A stretch of DNA of 44,636 nucleotides, from positions 1 through 44,636 of the forward strand of contig CABTZX010000012.1 of NCBI GenBank assembly GCA_902489445.1, in the 5' to 3' direction. The stretch comes from an uncultured Bacteroidales bacterium. Lineage in GTDB: Bacteria > Bacteroidota > Bacteroidia > Bacteroidales > Porphyromonadaceae. Made by a program: the position numbers and the translations under genes. A model generated the notes under the pieces. The model was not told the origin of the DNA. It worked only from the letters and a program-made list of their open reading frames with translations, and made no database searches. Numbering within the stretch: the first letter of the stretch is position 1; each line of letters opens with the position of its first letter. This document shows positions 9,618-18,039 of the stretch, piece by piece.

Positions 9618-10544
9618 ATGCCTTTCTCGTTATCCGTTCTTATTCCGGTCTACAATTACGACCCAAGCTCACTGCTCGATTTGCTTGAAAAAGAGGTTGA
9701 AACGTTCGAGAATGAACGCATCGAAATTCTGCTTGGAGACGATGCTTCCGCCCCCGAGTATACCGCTTTATACCAAAAACTGGCACAACGTCCGTATGTT
9801 CGTGTGGTTCGGGCAGCGCAAAACGGAGGTGCCGGTGCCATGCGCAACCGATTGGCGCGCGAAGCACAAAGCGACCTTTTGCTCTGTTTGGATAGCGACA
9901 TAACGCCACTTTCCCCGCATTTCATCCGCAATTATTTGGAGGCATCGGACGGCAATTCGGTAGTAATGGGCGGACACGTATATACCTCTCATATGCCCGA
10001 ACCGGGCAAACGGCTGCATTTCCTGTATGGAAGCCGGGTGGAAAGCCGTTCCGCTTCCGATAGAGCTCGGTACCCCTACAAAGCCATCGGTGGCGTTTCT
10101 TTTCTGATTCCGCGTTCGTTACTTCTGTCCGTTCCTTTTGACGAAGAAGTACGTATGGGCTACGAAGATGCCCTTTGGGGAGCAAATCTGAAAGAAAAGG
10201 CTATTCCTGTGCGACATATCGATAATCCCGTGCGCCACGAACTACGGTCAAGCGACCAAGCGTTCCTCGCTTCTACGCGTTGCTATATCGATAATCTGTA
10301 CCACTTCCGCCCACATTTTCCCAAAGGTACGGTTCGGCTTTGGGATACTACGCAACGATTTGCGCTACTGATCCCCTTCGGCGCGCTTTTCTTCAGTGTA
10401 TTCCGTCTGCTTATGGAGCATCAGCTTTGCGGAAGAAAACCATCTCTTAAACTCTTCAGTTTGTACAAATGGAGCTATCTTTGCTATACGATACGAACAA
10501 ATAAACGCAAAAACCATGATAAACGACCTAATTGGAAAAAGTAA
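9618..10544 (+). CDS. Family 2 glycosyltransferase (GT-A fold)
   Basis: Probable inverting sugar transferase of the GT2 family, 308 aa. It opens with LSVLIPVYNYD (nucleotide-sugar site), has GAGAMRNRLARE, and the metal-binding motif is DSDI near residue 93. GYEDALWGANL around 180 matches the ED catalytic-base region of the family. A hydrophobic stretch near 250-265 (FALLIPFGALFFSVF) may anchor it to the membrane. Acceptor and donor cannot be read from the sequence. It starts 2 bp after dprA, and its last 29 bp overlap the start of the next gene, so the three genes probably form one transcript. The extreme C-terminus is basic. Confidence 0.85.
   Translation: MPFSLSVLIPVYNYDPSSLLDLLEKEVETFENERIEILLGDDASAPEYTALYQKLAQRPYVRVVRAAQNGGAGAMRNRLAREAQSDLLLCLDSDITPLSPHFIRNYLEASDGNSVVMGGHVYTSHMPEPGKRLHFLYGSRVESRSASDRARYPYKAIGGVSFLIPRSLLLSVPFDEEVRMGYEDALWGANLKEKAIPVRHIDNPVRHELRSSDQAFLASTRCYIDNLYHFRPHFPKGTVRLWDTTQRFALLIPFGALFFSVFRLLMEHQLCGRKPSLKLFSLYKWSYLCYTIRTNKRKNHDKRPNWKK
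10476..10483 (+). promoter_or_regulatory. Possible internal -7 element for the FlK-like thioesterase
   Basis: TATCTTTG (10476-10483) matches TAnnTTTG and lies 32 bp before the start codon at 10516, inside the end of the glycosyltransferase gene. No well-spaced TTG precedes it, so this is tentative. Confidence 0.3.
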
Positions 10545-10896
10545 AACCCTTTCCTTAACCCTAACCGAAGCACAATCCGCCATAACCGTAGGCAGCGGCG
10601 ATGTACCCGTACTGGGCACGCCGGCATTAATCGCCCTATTGGAAAAAGCTTCGGTGCAACTGGTTGCTCCGGAACTAGCTGCGGATGAATCCACCGTAGG
10701 CATACGGGTGGAACTAAATCATACACGCGCTACCGCACTCGGCCGAACGGTCAAAGCGACGGCAACACTCACTGCCGTTGAAGGACGCAAACTTCTGTTC
10801 GATCTCAGTGCAGAAGACGAACGTGGCACTATTGCGGACGGACGATTGGAACGGTTCCTCATCAGCCGCGAACGCTTCCTCTCAAAACTCGCTTAG
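10516..10896 (+). CDS. FlK-like hotdog thioesterase
   Basis: Small hotdog-fold acyl-CoA thioesterase, 126 aa. It resembles the fluoroacetyl-CoA thioesterase (FlK) family: Thr35 (in VLGTPALIALLEKAS), Glu43 and His69 (in VELNHTRATALG) are spaced 8 and 26 residues apart, the same as the Thr/Glu/His catalytic set of FlK. The start is MINDLIGKSK at 10516. The frame is open further upstream, but that part overlaps the glycosyltransferase and has no family character. The substrate is unlikely to be fluoroacetyl-CoA; related genes are common in non-producers. It is convergent with the PAP2 gene 20 bp away, with no obvious terminator between. Confidence 0.8.
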   Translation: MINDLIGKSKTLSLTLTEAQSAITVGSGDVPVLGTPALIALLEKASVQLVAPELAADESTVGIRVELNHTRATALGRTVKATATLTAVEGRKLLFDLSAEDERGTIADGRLERFLISRERFLSKLA

Positions 10897-10916
10897 CTCC
10901 TATCCTGTAGAGGAAA

Positions 10917-11624
10917 TTAGCAGGAATAGAAGCCGATACGCTCCATCACGCGGGACATCTCTACTGAGAAGGCCAGCATAAAGAAGATGTATAGGCTCAA
11001 AATGGCGGTCCAGATGGGCACCGTTGGCTTGAAAATGCGCCACGGCTCCTTCTGTTTCGGTCGGAATAATCGGATCCGTATCCAGCGATAAAGCCTGAAA
11101 AAGAGCCATCCGATTAGCAATCCCAGGAGAATGCCAACCGATACGTCACTAATGAAGTGTACGCCTAAGTAAATACGACTATAGGCTACCACAGAAGCGA
11201 GCAGAAAAACCGTAAAAACGTATATACGGTTGCGGAAAGCCAACGCCGTCAGCATGGAAATAGCAAAGAAGTTTGTGGCGTGACCGGAGGGAAAACTGTA
11301 GCCTCCCGCCAGATCGTCGTACACGCTCATTACTACATCTTTAGTAGCAGGATGGTACGTTGGGCGAAGCCTTTCGGCAAGCGGTTTGATTAATGTACTG
11401 ACAAACTGATCGGCAACAGTGAGCATCAAGACGGCAATAACGATAAAAAGCACAGCTTCACGCCAGGATTTTTTGTAAAAGAGCCACAAAATGAGGCAAA
11501 TCACCGCTGCGCCCCATGTATAGTGTGCGGAAATGAGGTACATAAAAGCGTCCCAAAAGGGCGTATGTACGTTATTCAGACTGAGAAACAGGCTTTTTTC
11601 AGCCAATACAATTTGTTCCAGCAT
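10917..11624 (-). CDS. PAP2 family membrane phosphatase
   Basis: Integral membrane phosphatase of the PAP2 / lipid-phosphate phosphatase superfamily, 235 aa, about six TM segments. The three signature motifs are intact: KPLAERLRP (80-88), PSGH (112-115) and SRIYLGVHFISD (149-160, with His156 and Asp160). Likely substrates are undecaprenyl pyrophosphate, phosphatidylglycerophosphate or lipid A phosphate; the sequence alone does not decide. It lies 12 bp after batE and is probably the last gene of the moxR-bat transcript. Confidence 0.9.
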   Translation of the reverse strand: MLEQIVLAEKSLFLSLNNVHTPFWDAFMYLISAHYTWGAAVICLILWLFYKKSWREAVLFIVIAVLMLTVADQFVSTLIKPLAERLRPTYHPATKDVVMSVYDDLAGGYSFPSGHATNFFAISMLTALAFRNRIYVFTVFLLASVVAYSRIYLGVHFISDVSVGILLGLLIGWLFFRLYRWIRIRLFRPKQKEPWRIFKPTVPIWTAILSLYIFFMLAFSVEMSRVMERIGFYSC

Positions 11625-11636
11625 ATTATAAGGGTA

Positions 11637-12410
11637 CTAATTCGTTGCAATTGTTTCAATTTGTTCGGTTTTAACCCATCCGTTTTTGCCGTCGGGGGTT
11701 TCGATATATACCCAAGCATCACGCTGCTCGCTGAGCGTTACTTTGGCACCTTCGCCAATAGAAGTAACCATGTTTGCCGCATTTTCGGGGGCGGAACGGA
11801 GCGTACATTGCCCCACAAGCACAATTGCCTGCCGTTTATCGAAAAAATCCCGGGTACGCGTTCGCACCACAAATAGGAACAAAATGGTGAGCAGAAGCGC
11901 AGATATTGCCGTATAGAAGCCAACTCTTCGGTACATTTGCTTAGGAGAAAGGAGAAAAAGCAATACCGATGCTATGGTGAGCAATGTAAAGAGTATAGCG
12001 AGCGTAACCGACAGTGTAGCCGTCGGTGTATAGCAAATAGTATGCCAAACCTCGGAAAGGAGCGGACGCGTATAGTCAAAACGATCCACTGTTTGGCTGT
12101 TGGCAAGGATTAGGTTATGTTTTGTTGCCTGATCCTCAGGTTTATAGCGCAACGCACGTTCGTAATTTAGGATGGCTTTACCCATTTGACCGGTGCGATA
12201 ATAGGCATTGCCCAAATTATAGCAGAGTGTAAAGTTACGCTCGGAAGGGTGCTTTACGAGGAAACTTTCAATCATTTCAGCAGCTTCGGTATACCTTTCC
12301 GTGTTATAAGCTGCCTCAGCAGCCGTTAGTACGCTATCTACCGAAGAGGCTGCCCGCATCGGCACACAGGAGCAAAGCGATAAAATCAGCAATATGTATA
12401 TATTTTTCAC
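11637..12410 (-). CDS. batE: BatE: TPR and SH3 domain membrane protein
   Basis: Last gene of the Bat (Bacteroides aerotolerance) set, 257 aa. It has a signal sequence with cysteines at 13 and 15 (possible lipoprotein), TPR repeats (about 30-105, CYNLGNAYYRTGQMGKAILNYERAL), two TM segments (about 131-154 and 163-183) and a C-terminal bacterial SH3 domain (about 195-250, GQCTLRSAPE...GWV). TPR and SH3 domains suggest a scaffold at the inner-membrane/periplasm face. Its start overlaps the batD stop by 4 bp, so the two are translationally coupled. Confidence 0.88.
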   Translation of the reverse strand: MKNIYILLILSLCSCVPMRAASSVDSVLTAAEAAYNTERYTEAAEMIESFLVKHPSERNFTLCYNLGNAYYRTGQMGKAILNYERALRYKPEDQATKHNLILANSQTVDRFDYTRPLLSEVWHTICYTPTATLSVTLAILFTLLTIASVLLFLLSPKQMYRRVGFYTAISALLLTILFLFVVRTRTRDFFDKRQAIVLVGQCTLRSAPENAANMVTSIGEGAKVTLSEQRDAWVYIETPDGKNGWVKTEQIETIATN

Positions 12411-14188
12411 GGCTTACCTCCTTTCTTTAGGCTCATTTGTTTTATGGCTGCGATACTCCGCTCGGTCCATTCGCTCAAATTGTGTGCTTCGTTCGGCTCG
12501 GAAGCACCTCCTCCGTAGCGAATTTTCTCAATGGAAGCCAGCGTATTCACTAATGCGTTGCGGGCATCCTCGGGAGCATCCAAACGCATCAAAGTATCCT
12601 TATTTATCGCACTTACGGGAATCATATAGCGATCAGACACAAACTGATAGAGCACGTTAGCCATCTGTTCGCAAAGCGCACGCTGATCAGAAGCGGAAGT
12701 ACTCGTTTTCTGTATACTTTTCAGTGCCGCAAGGGCGCGCGGAGCGGCTTCTTTTTGGCGATTAAGAGGCGTATCGGCATGCAAACGCTTATACCGAACG
12801 AAGAGGAAATAAAAAGCAATTCCGCAAAGAATTAGGAAGACGAAAAGCCCCGGCCATAAGAGCGAAGCGGTAAAGCGATAGAGCGCACCGGTATAAAGCG
12901 CATAGTGTGGCGAGAGTGGTGCTATATCGTTTCCGGAAAAAGCAGCTGCTTTTTCGTTATCCCCTTGCTTCACATTTAGCTGTATCGGGTTGCTTTTCAG
13001 CGTCTTGTACGCATTTGCTTGTGGATCGAAGTAGGAAAAAGTTACTTCCGGAATAGTAAAGGTACCGGTATTACGCGGTATAAACTGATAGGTATCGCTT
13101 TTCACTCCGGAAGCGCCACCGGTAGCAGCGGTAATGCGGCTATTGGTTGTGGGGTCGTAATGCTCAAAGCTTTCGGGGAAAAGTACCTTAGGCATCGCAA
13201 GTAGCTTCATATTTCCCTCGCCACGCACGCTCAGAATTACGGAAGAGGGCGAACCGGTTCGCAAGTTTTCCCTGTCGGGCACAGATACATCAATAGTGAA
13301 ATTGGAGCCCACTGCGTTGGTAAATCCTTCGGGAGCCCCGTCCGGTAGCGGCTTTACATTGATGTTTACTGCCGGCGATGCTACGCGTTTGCTCACGGTG
13401 GGCACGGCTGATTGGGCAAAAAAGCTCTCGGCCGAATCGAAATCATCCTCAACCGCCATGACCAAGCCAAAGTCGCCGCGCGGAATGGTTAGCGCCCCGC
13501 TGCGTTGCGGATAGATAAGCACTTGGCGAATAACGGCAGTAAAGTAGTTTTTGCCCTTATAATGCTCAATAACCAACTGAGGCGTATCGCCCTGCTCAAT
13601 CTCTTCCTCGATAAAACCATCATACTCGGGGAATTTAGCCTCCTCAAATTGTATGCGGCTACTATGGGTGTACAGTTTGAAAGAGAGGAGCAACGCTTCG
13701 TGTTCGTATACAGTTGTTTTGGACGGAATAGCGAGGATAAAGAGATCATTATCCGCCACCGAGCGAGCAGAAGCTCTATTTGTTCCTCCACGGGCACCGG
13801 ACTCCGCAGGCATAACGGTTATAAGGATGGCACGCGTTCGGTAACGTTTTCCGTTGGCAACGATAGATGCGGAGGGAATGGTCACTTTGCCCTTTTCTCG
13901 TACGAGGAAGGTTCCGGTGTAGGTGGTAGTTACGTGTCCGTTTACATTAGCGACGGAAACTGCGTTGGCAGGAGGGAAAACAACCTCAATTCCCTCAAAG
14001 GACGAAGTGGAAAATCCAGAGCCCTGAGCGCCATCCAATACAAAACGCACTTGGAACTGCTCCCCCGCTACCACCTGACGTGGCGCATCGCACGAGAAGC
14101 GTACCTGCCCCCTCATGGAAAAGAAAGCACATAGCAACAGGGCAAGAGCTATGCCGCTCCTCAGAGAATAGTGCTTTATCGTTATCAT
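12407..14188 (-). CDS. batD: BatD oxygen-tolerance family protein
   Basis: Periplasmic beta-sandwich protein anchored in the inner membrane, 593 aa. Start MITIKHYSLRSG at 14188 gives a good signal peptide (about 1-27, ending FFSMRGQ). The upstream extension of the frame runs into the repeat array and is not coding. The N-terminal domain (VSF/BatD type, with FSTSSFEGIEVVFPP and GTFLVREKGKVTIPS) is typical. A TM segment lies near 441-463, followed by a cytoplasmic helical tail. BatD is proposed to work with the BatA/B von Willebrand proteins in envelope stress or aerotolerance. It is separated from batC by 236 bp holding a repeat array, unlike the other operon joints, which overlap by 4 bp. Confidence 0.9.
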   Translation of the reverse strand: MITIKHYSLRSGIALALLLCAFFSMRGQVRFSCDAPRQVVAGEQFQVRFVLDGAQGSGFSTSSFEGIEVVFPPANAVSVANVNGHVTTTYTGTFLVREKGKVTIPSASIVANGKRYRTRAILITVMPAESGARGGTNRASARSVADNDLFILAIPSKTTVYEHEALLLSFKLYTHSSRIQFEEAKFPEYDGFIEEEIEQGDTPQLVIEHYKGKNYFTAVIRQVLIYPQRSGALTIPRGDFGLVMAVEDDFDSAESFFAQSAVPTVSKRVASPAVNINVKPLPDGAPEGFTNAVGSNFTIDVSVPDRENLRTGSPSSVILSVRGEGNMKLLAMPKVLFPESFEHYDPTTNSRITAATGGASGVKSDTYQFIPRNTGTFTIPEVTFSYFDPQANAYKTLKSNPIQLNVKQGDNEKAAAFSGNDIAPLSPHYALYTGALYRFTASLLWPGLFVFLILCGIAFYFLFVRYKRLHADTPLNRQKEAAPRALAALKSIQKTSTSASDQRALCEQMANVLYQFVSDRYMIPVSAINKDTLMRLDAPEDARNALVNTLASIEKIRYGGGASEPNEAHNLSEWTERSIAAIKQMSLKKGGKP

Positions 14189-14273
14189 AAACCTATGGGA
14201 GCAGGCAAAAGGAGGGGCGTATAGATTCGCCTTGTTCCTTTGCTCTGCTCTATACTCATTATTTCTTCCGGAA

Positions 14274-14355
14274 AAAGGTATATACCTTTCGTACAAAACT
14301 TATATACCTTTTTACTGAAACCTATATACCTTTTCACTCAAACTTATATACCTTT
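14274..14355. repeat. 22-bp palindromic repeat array 2 (4 units), batC-batD gap
   Basis: Cores start at 14274, 14296, 14318 and 14340, exact 22-bp steps, with spacers cgtaca, ttactg and tcactc. Unit 1 is AAAGGTATATACCTTT, a perfect 16-bp palindrome; the others are AAACTTATATACCTTT or AAACCTATATACCTTT. The array breaks an otherwise overlapping operon. The core nearest batD is centred about 93 bp upstream of its start codon. Confidence 0.92.
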
Positions 14356-14424
14356 GGACACAGCGGTCCGGTTCATCGCGAAAGCCTCCGGCATCGTGTT
14401 GTCCGTTGCCTTCCTAAAAGCGTG

Positions 14425-15090
14425 CTACCACGGCTTTGCATTTGGCGCCGTTCGTGGCTGATCCTTCTTATTTTCTTGCTCTACACGGCGACGCGTTTGG
14501 TCATCATCCTCCCGAAAGGACTCCAATATCTGCGAAGCGGTTTGCTTATCGATGGAGTTACTTTGGGGCTTTTGTTGTTGCTGTTGCGGCTGATTTTCCT
14601 GCGGTTGCGCGTTATTTCCGCCGTTTGAATTATTCTGCTTGGGCATGAGCTTTAGTGCCAAAGCGAGGTTGTAGCGTGTTTCGTCGTCCGTAGGATTAAG
14701 GCGGAGGGACTGTTTGAAGCTTTCCGCCGCTTTTGCGTAATCCTTCTTTTTCATAAACGCATCACCCACGTTGTGGAACAGAGCGGCAGCTTCCTCGGCA
14801 GATACGTTATCCGCCGCCTCCGCAGCACGACCGTATTCCGCAATCGCCTCATCGTACTTTCCTTGTTCGTAAAGGGTTCCGGCGAGCCCGTAGCGGGCAT
14901 GGATGAGCGTACTATCCGCCTGGAGCGCAGCGCGATAGCGTTGCTCTGCATCGGACATTTTGTTCTGTTTTGTGTATTTTACGGCACTTCGGTACGCTCT
15001 GCGCGAAGTTACGCTCTGCGCTCCGGCAACCGACGAGGAAATGAGTGCCGTGAGCAGAAGAACGGAGAGGATAGTTATATAGTTTTTCAT
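14425..15090 (-). CDS. batC: BatC: periplasmic TPR protein
   Basis: TPR protein of 221 aa with a signal peptide (about 1-24, ending SVAGAQ). It has about three TPR units (about 30-150, including HARYGLAGTLYEQGKYDEAIAEYGRAA and a later AAESFKQSLRLNPTD), then a glutamine/asparagine-rich linker near 153-177 (with QPQQQQQKPQ) and a charged tail ending APNAKPW. This is the usual BatC layout, in which TPRs are thought to organise the BatA/BatB complex. The start overlaps the end of batB by 4 bp. The Q-rich linker varies among relatives, so its length carries little meaning. Confidence 0.87.
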   Translation of the reverse strand: MKNYITILSVLLLTALISSSVAGAQSVTSRRAYRSAVKYTKQNKMSDAEQRYRAALQADSTLIHARYGLAGTLYEQGKYDEAIAEYGRAAEAADNVSAEEAAALFHNVGDAFMKKKDYAKAAESFKQSLRLNPTDDETRYNLALALKLMPKQNNSNGGNNAQPQENQPQQQQQKPQSNSIDKQTASQILESFREDDDQTRRRVEQENKKDQPRTAPNAKPW

Positions 15091-16103
15091 CGGTCAAATA
15101 TACGCAATCGGTTGACGAACCTGCTCTTTCTCATTAGAATAAGCTCCATAAGCAACATACAGATCAGCGCGGCAGCTACAAACCATCCGTACAATTCTTC
15201 CGTTGTTCCGGCATGCGCCGTTACTACCGCCTGCGGCAACTTGCCCAGTTCATCGCTAATCCTACGGCTCAACGACACCACGCTTGCGCCTTCAAACATA
15301 ACGCCTTTACCCGCCTCGGCTATACTTTTGCAGAGTTCCGTGTTTACGCGGGTTACCACGTCGCTTCCGCTCTCATCTTTTAAGTATCCGCCATCGATCG
15401 GTATCCGCTCGCCCTCGCTACTACCCACAGCAACGGTATATACCTTTATTCCGGCTTCGGCAGCCTTTTTCGCCGCAGATACGGCATCGGAATCGTGATT
15501 TTCGCCATCCGTAAAGAGAATAATAGCCTTGCCTATATCACCACGATCACTGAAAGAGGCGGCCGCCTTGGCTATGGCAGGAGCAATTGCAGTACCCTGA
15601 CGGGTGAGCATTCCGCACGAACAATCGGAAATGAAGGTTTTGACGGACGCGCGATCCGTTGTGATAGGCAAATGGATATAGGCATCGCCGGCAAATACCA
15701 CTATACCTATTTTGCTTTCACGCAGTGCATCCGTTACTCGTTGAGCAGTTATCTTGGCAAATTCCAATCGTGAGGGCGAACGATCGCTCGCCAACATTGA
15801 ATTGGATACATCCATCACCAACATCGCCTCTATACCTTTTTCTTCGTTCGGCATCTCTCTTTCCCTGAAAAGCTGGGGACGAGCCAGAGCTACAATCAGT
15901 AATCCAAGAGCCATTAATGCCAATCCGTTGCGCGCAAGGCGTTGCAGCGTAGTTGCCTCAGGCTTAAGCGGTTTGAGCAATGGAAGTTCAGCAAACTGCC
16001 GCTCCTTGGCACGCCGTCTGCGGAACCCCACGTAAAGCAGCAGCATTAATAGGGGTAAAAGCAGCAAAAGCCACAAATAGGATGGGTAAGCAAAGGTCAT
16101 CAC
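15087..16103 (-). CDS. batB: BatB: membrane von Willebrand A protein
   Basis: 338-aa inner-membrane protein with two N-terminal TM segments (about 7-27 and 58-76), a von Willebrand factor A domain (about 90-300) and a C-terminal TM (about 312-330). The MIDAS metal site is complete at its first motif, MDVSNSM (97-103), with a later FTDGENHD. VWA domains of this family bind partners through Mg2+. It overlaps batA and batC by 4 bp each, giving tight translational coupling. BatA and BatB are paralogues and probably form a hetero-complex. Confidence 0.92.
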   Translation of the reverse strand: MMTFAYPSYLWLLLLLPLLMLLLYVGFRRRRAKERQFAELPLLKPLKPEATTLQRLARNGLALMALGLLIVALARPQLFREREMPNEEKGIEAMLVMDVSNSMLASDRSPSRLEFAKITAQRVTDALRESKIGIVVFAGDAYIHLPITTDRASVKTFISDCSCGMLTRQGTAIAPAIAKAAASFSDRGDIGKAIILFTDGENHDSDAVSAAKKAAEAGIKVYTVAVGSSEGERIPIDGGYLKDESGSDVVTRVNTELCKSIAEAGKGVMFEGASVVSLSRRISDELGKLPQAVVTAHAGTTEELYGWFVAAALICMLLMELILMRKSRFVNRLRIFDR

Positions 16104-17077
16104 GGATTTGTTCTAAATAAGGTTGCCCTTAATACCAGAGAGAAGAAAAGCAGCAACAACCCCACCCATAGGAAGGGAGCGAAACGCTCCTGGTAGGCAA
16201 CAATATTACGACTAATCAGTTTGCTCTTCTCTAAACGGTCAATTTCGCGGTAGATTTCTCTCAGCGTTTCGTTATCGGTAGCGCGATAGTACTGCGCTCC
16301 GGTCACCTGAGCGATCTGCTTCAGCGAGGCTTCGTCTATATCTGCTTTAACGTAATCCACCACCGTTCCGAAGGCGGTTTGACGCGGATACGGTGCTTCG
16401 CCAAGCGTACCCACCCCAATGGTGTATACACGTATTCCCAAGCCCTGAGCGATAGAAGCCGCCATTGAGGGGGATATACTGCCACGATTATTAGTACCAT
16501 CAGTGAGCAGAACCGCGATGCGGCTCTTCGTTTTGCTCTCTTTAAGGCGATTCAGTGCCGTAGCGATGCCCATTCCTATAGCGGTTCCATCGTCCAAAAC
16601 CCCCATTTGTACCTCCCCAAGGCGCTCCTTTAGCGTTTCGTGATCAGTAGTCAATGGACATTGCGTAAAGCTTTCGCCGGCAAATACTACCAATCCGATG
16701 TTATCGTTGGGGCGTTCCATCACAAAATCGGTAGCCACCGCTTTGGCGGCTTCAAAGCGATTGGGCTCCAAGTCCATCGCCATCATACTACCGGAGGCAT
16801 CCAGCACCAGCATTATATCTATACCTTCCACATTGCTTTGCTCTATAGTATTGCTGTTTTGTGGCCGTGCTAAAGCCATAATCAGTAGAGCGAATGCCAC
16901 CATTTCCATACCAAACGGCAGATGACGCATCCGAACACGCCATCCGCCCGAAGTGAGGCGTCCAAACGTTGAAATACGCAACGTGGCGTGATTCCTATTG
17001 AACACCAATAGGTAATAAGCCACTAACAGCGGAATAAGTAGCAAAAGCCACAAACGCGTGGGATAGAGCCAAGTCAT
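16100..17077 (-). CDS. batA: BatA: membrane von Willebrand A protein
   Basis: 325-aa paralogue of BatB with the same plan: N-terminal TM segments (about 7-26 and 58-72), VWA domain (about 85-285) with MIDAS motif LDASGSM (92-98) and LTDGTNNRG, and a C-terminal TM near 302-318. In Bacteroides, loss of bat genes was linked to oxygen sensitivity; the molecular role is still not settled. Its start overlaps the preceding gene by 4 bp. Confidence 0.92.
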   Translation of the reverse strand: MTWLYPTRLWLLLLIPLLVAYYLLVFNRNHATLRISTFGRLTSGGWRVRMRHLPFGMEMVAFALLIMALARPQNSNTIEQSNVEGIDIMLVLDASGSMMAMDLEPNRFEAAKAVATDFVMERPNDNIGLVVFAGESFTQCPLTTDHETLKERLGEVQMGVLDDGTAIGMGIATALNRLKESKTKSRIAVLLTDGTNNRGSISPSMAASIAQGLGIRVYTIGVGTLGEAPYPRQTAFGTVVDYVKADIDEASLKQIAQVTGAQYYRATDNETLREIYREIDRLEKSKLISRNIVAYQERFAPFLWVGLLLLFFSLVLRATLFRTNP

Positions 17078-18039
17078 TGTGCGTCCTCCTCTTCTTTCTG
17101 CTCCAGGGCGGCATCCAACCGAATTGCCACACCTATATACTTATCGCCTGCCGTTTGCGCGTCCGTTGCCGGTAGTGACGCAGCGGAGAATTTGGCTCTA
17201 TCGCTACTATCCAACAAACGTTTCATAAGCTCCATTGCGTCATCCGGAATCAAACCTTTCTGCCGCATTGTGGCATAGAGCTGACGAGAAGTGGCTTTGG
17301 ATGCATCCATCACGTCCAAACGCGTTAGATAGGTTCGGAACGAGCCGTCTGCCAACGTAAAGAATTCGCGTACTTTTCCCTGTTCGGGCAGGTGCTGCGC
17401 TTGGAGCGCATCCATTTCCGCCCTCAATTGCTGTAGAGGCGTGAGCGGAGCCATTTTTACCTTTCGGGATGGATGTAGCGTTGCGCGAGCTTTTCGCTTG
17501 CGTACAATTCGATAGCCCAATATACCGCCTACCACTAATAGTAAGCCGAGCAGCCACGGCCACAAGAGAGCCATTATTTCCGCAAAACTATACTTTAGAT
17601 GCCAAGGGCCCTTGAGCGGGTAAAATTGCTCTGCCTGCGTTGTATCCACGTCCGGCATCATTACCTTCAAAACGAGCGGACGACTGAACATCTCCTTTCC
17701 ACCCACTTTCACGCCAAACGCCGGAAGTTCAACAATTTCATCCTCGGCAAACGAAGTAACCACCATCTGGGCAGTGATTTCCTTTACTGAACCGCCCAAA
17801 TCCACCGTATCGGTTACCGCAAAAGAAAGCGCTTCCGCTTTACCAAGTTGCTCTTTTTGCGGTATAATGAGGTACGTTTCGTCCAAACGATCGGTACGTA
17901 TTTTCATCGTTATTACCGCCTGTTCGCCAATCATTATCTCGGCGCGATCCAAAGTGGTAGTAATTCCTGCATCTTGGGCGTAGAGCGGTGCCGCGCAAAG
18001 CACTATCGCCCATAGGAAAACTAATAATCGATGTTTCAT
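17074..18039 (-). CDS. Bat-operon one-TM protein with periplasmic beta domain
   Basis: 321-aa protein always found, in related operons, between the DUF58 gene and batA; no firm function is known. Start MKHRLLVFLWAIV at 18039 gives a signal peptide (about 1-21, ending LYAQ) and a 4-bp overlap with the DUF58 gene; the longer frame upstream lies inside that gene. Residues 25-130 look like a BatD-type beta-sandwich (TTTLDRAEIMIGEQAVITMKI). One TM spans about 157-179, followed by a basic stretch (RKRKAR) and a helical cytoplasmic domain to the end. It may be a small BatD relative or a DUF4381-like protein. Confidence 0.75.
   Translation of the reverse strand: MKHRLLVFLWAIVLCAAPLYAQDAGITTTLDRAEIMIGEQAVITMKIRTDRLDETYLIIPQKEQLGKAEALSFAVTDTVDLGGSVKEITAQMVVTSFAEDEIVELPAFGVKVGGKEMFSRPLVLKVMMPDVDTTQAEQFYPLKGPWHLKYSFAEIMALLWPWLLGLLLVVGGILGYRIVRKRKARATLHPSRKVKMAPLTPLQQLRAEMDALQAQHLPEQGKVREFFTLADGSFRTYLTRLDVMDASKATSRQLYATMRQKGLIPDDAMELMKRLLDSSDRAKFSAASLPATDAQTAGDKYIGVAIRLDAALEQKEEEDAQ

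Noticed and set aside
14189..14296. N-terminal extension of batD
   Set aside because: It would run into repeat array 2; the start at 14188 gives a proper signal peptide.
14274..14355. Short arrays as intrinsic terminators
   Set aside because: Stems of 6-8 A/U-rich pairs would be weak, and array 4 lies between divergent genes where no terminator is needed.
15435..15447. GGTATATACCTTT inside batB
   Set aside because: Exact 13-mer match to the array core, but a single copy in coding sequence encoding the conserved VYTVAVG segment; no 22-bp partners.
13505..15498. Long antisense frames opposite batD (13505-14134) and batB/batC (14773-15498)
   Set aside because: They are shadows of well-supported genes on the other strand.
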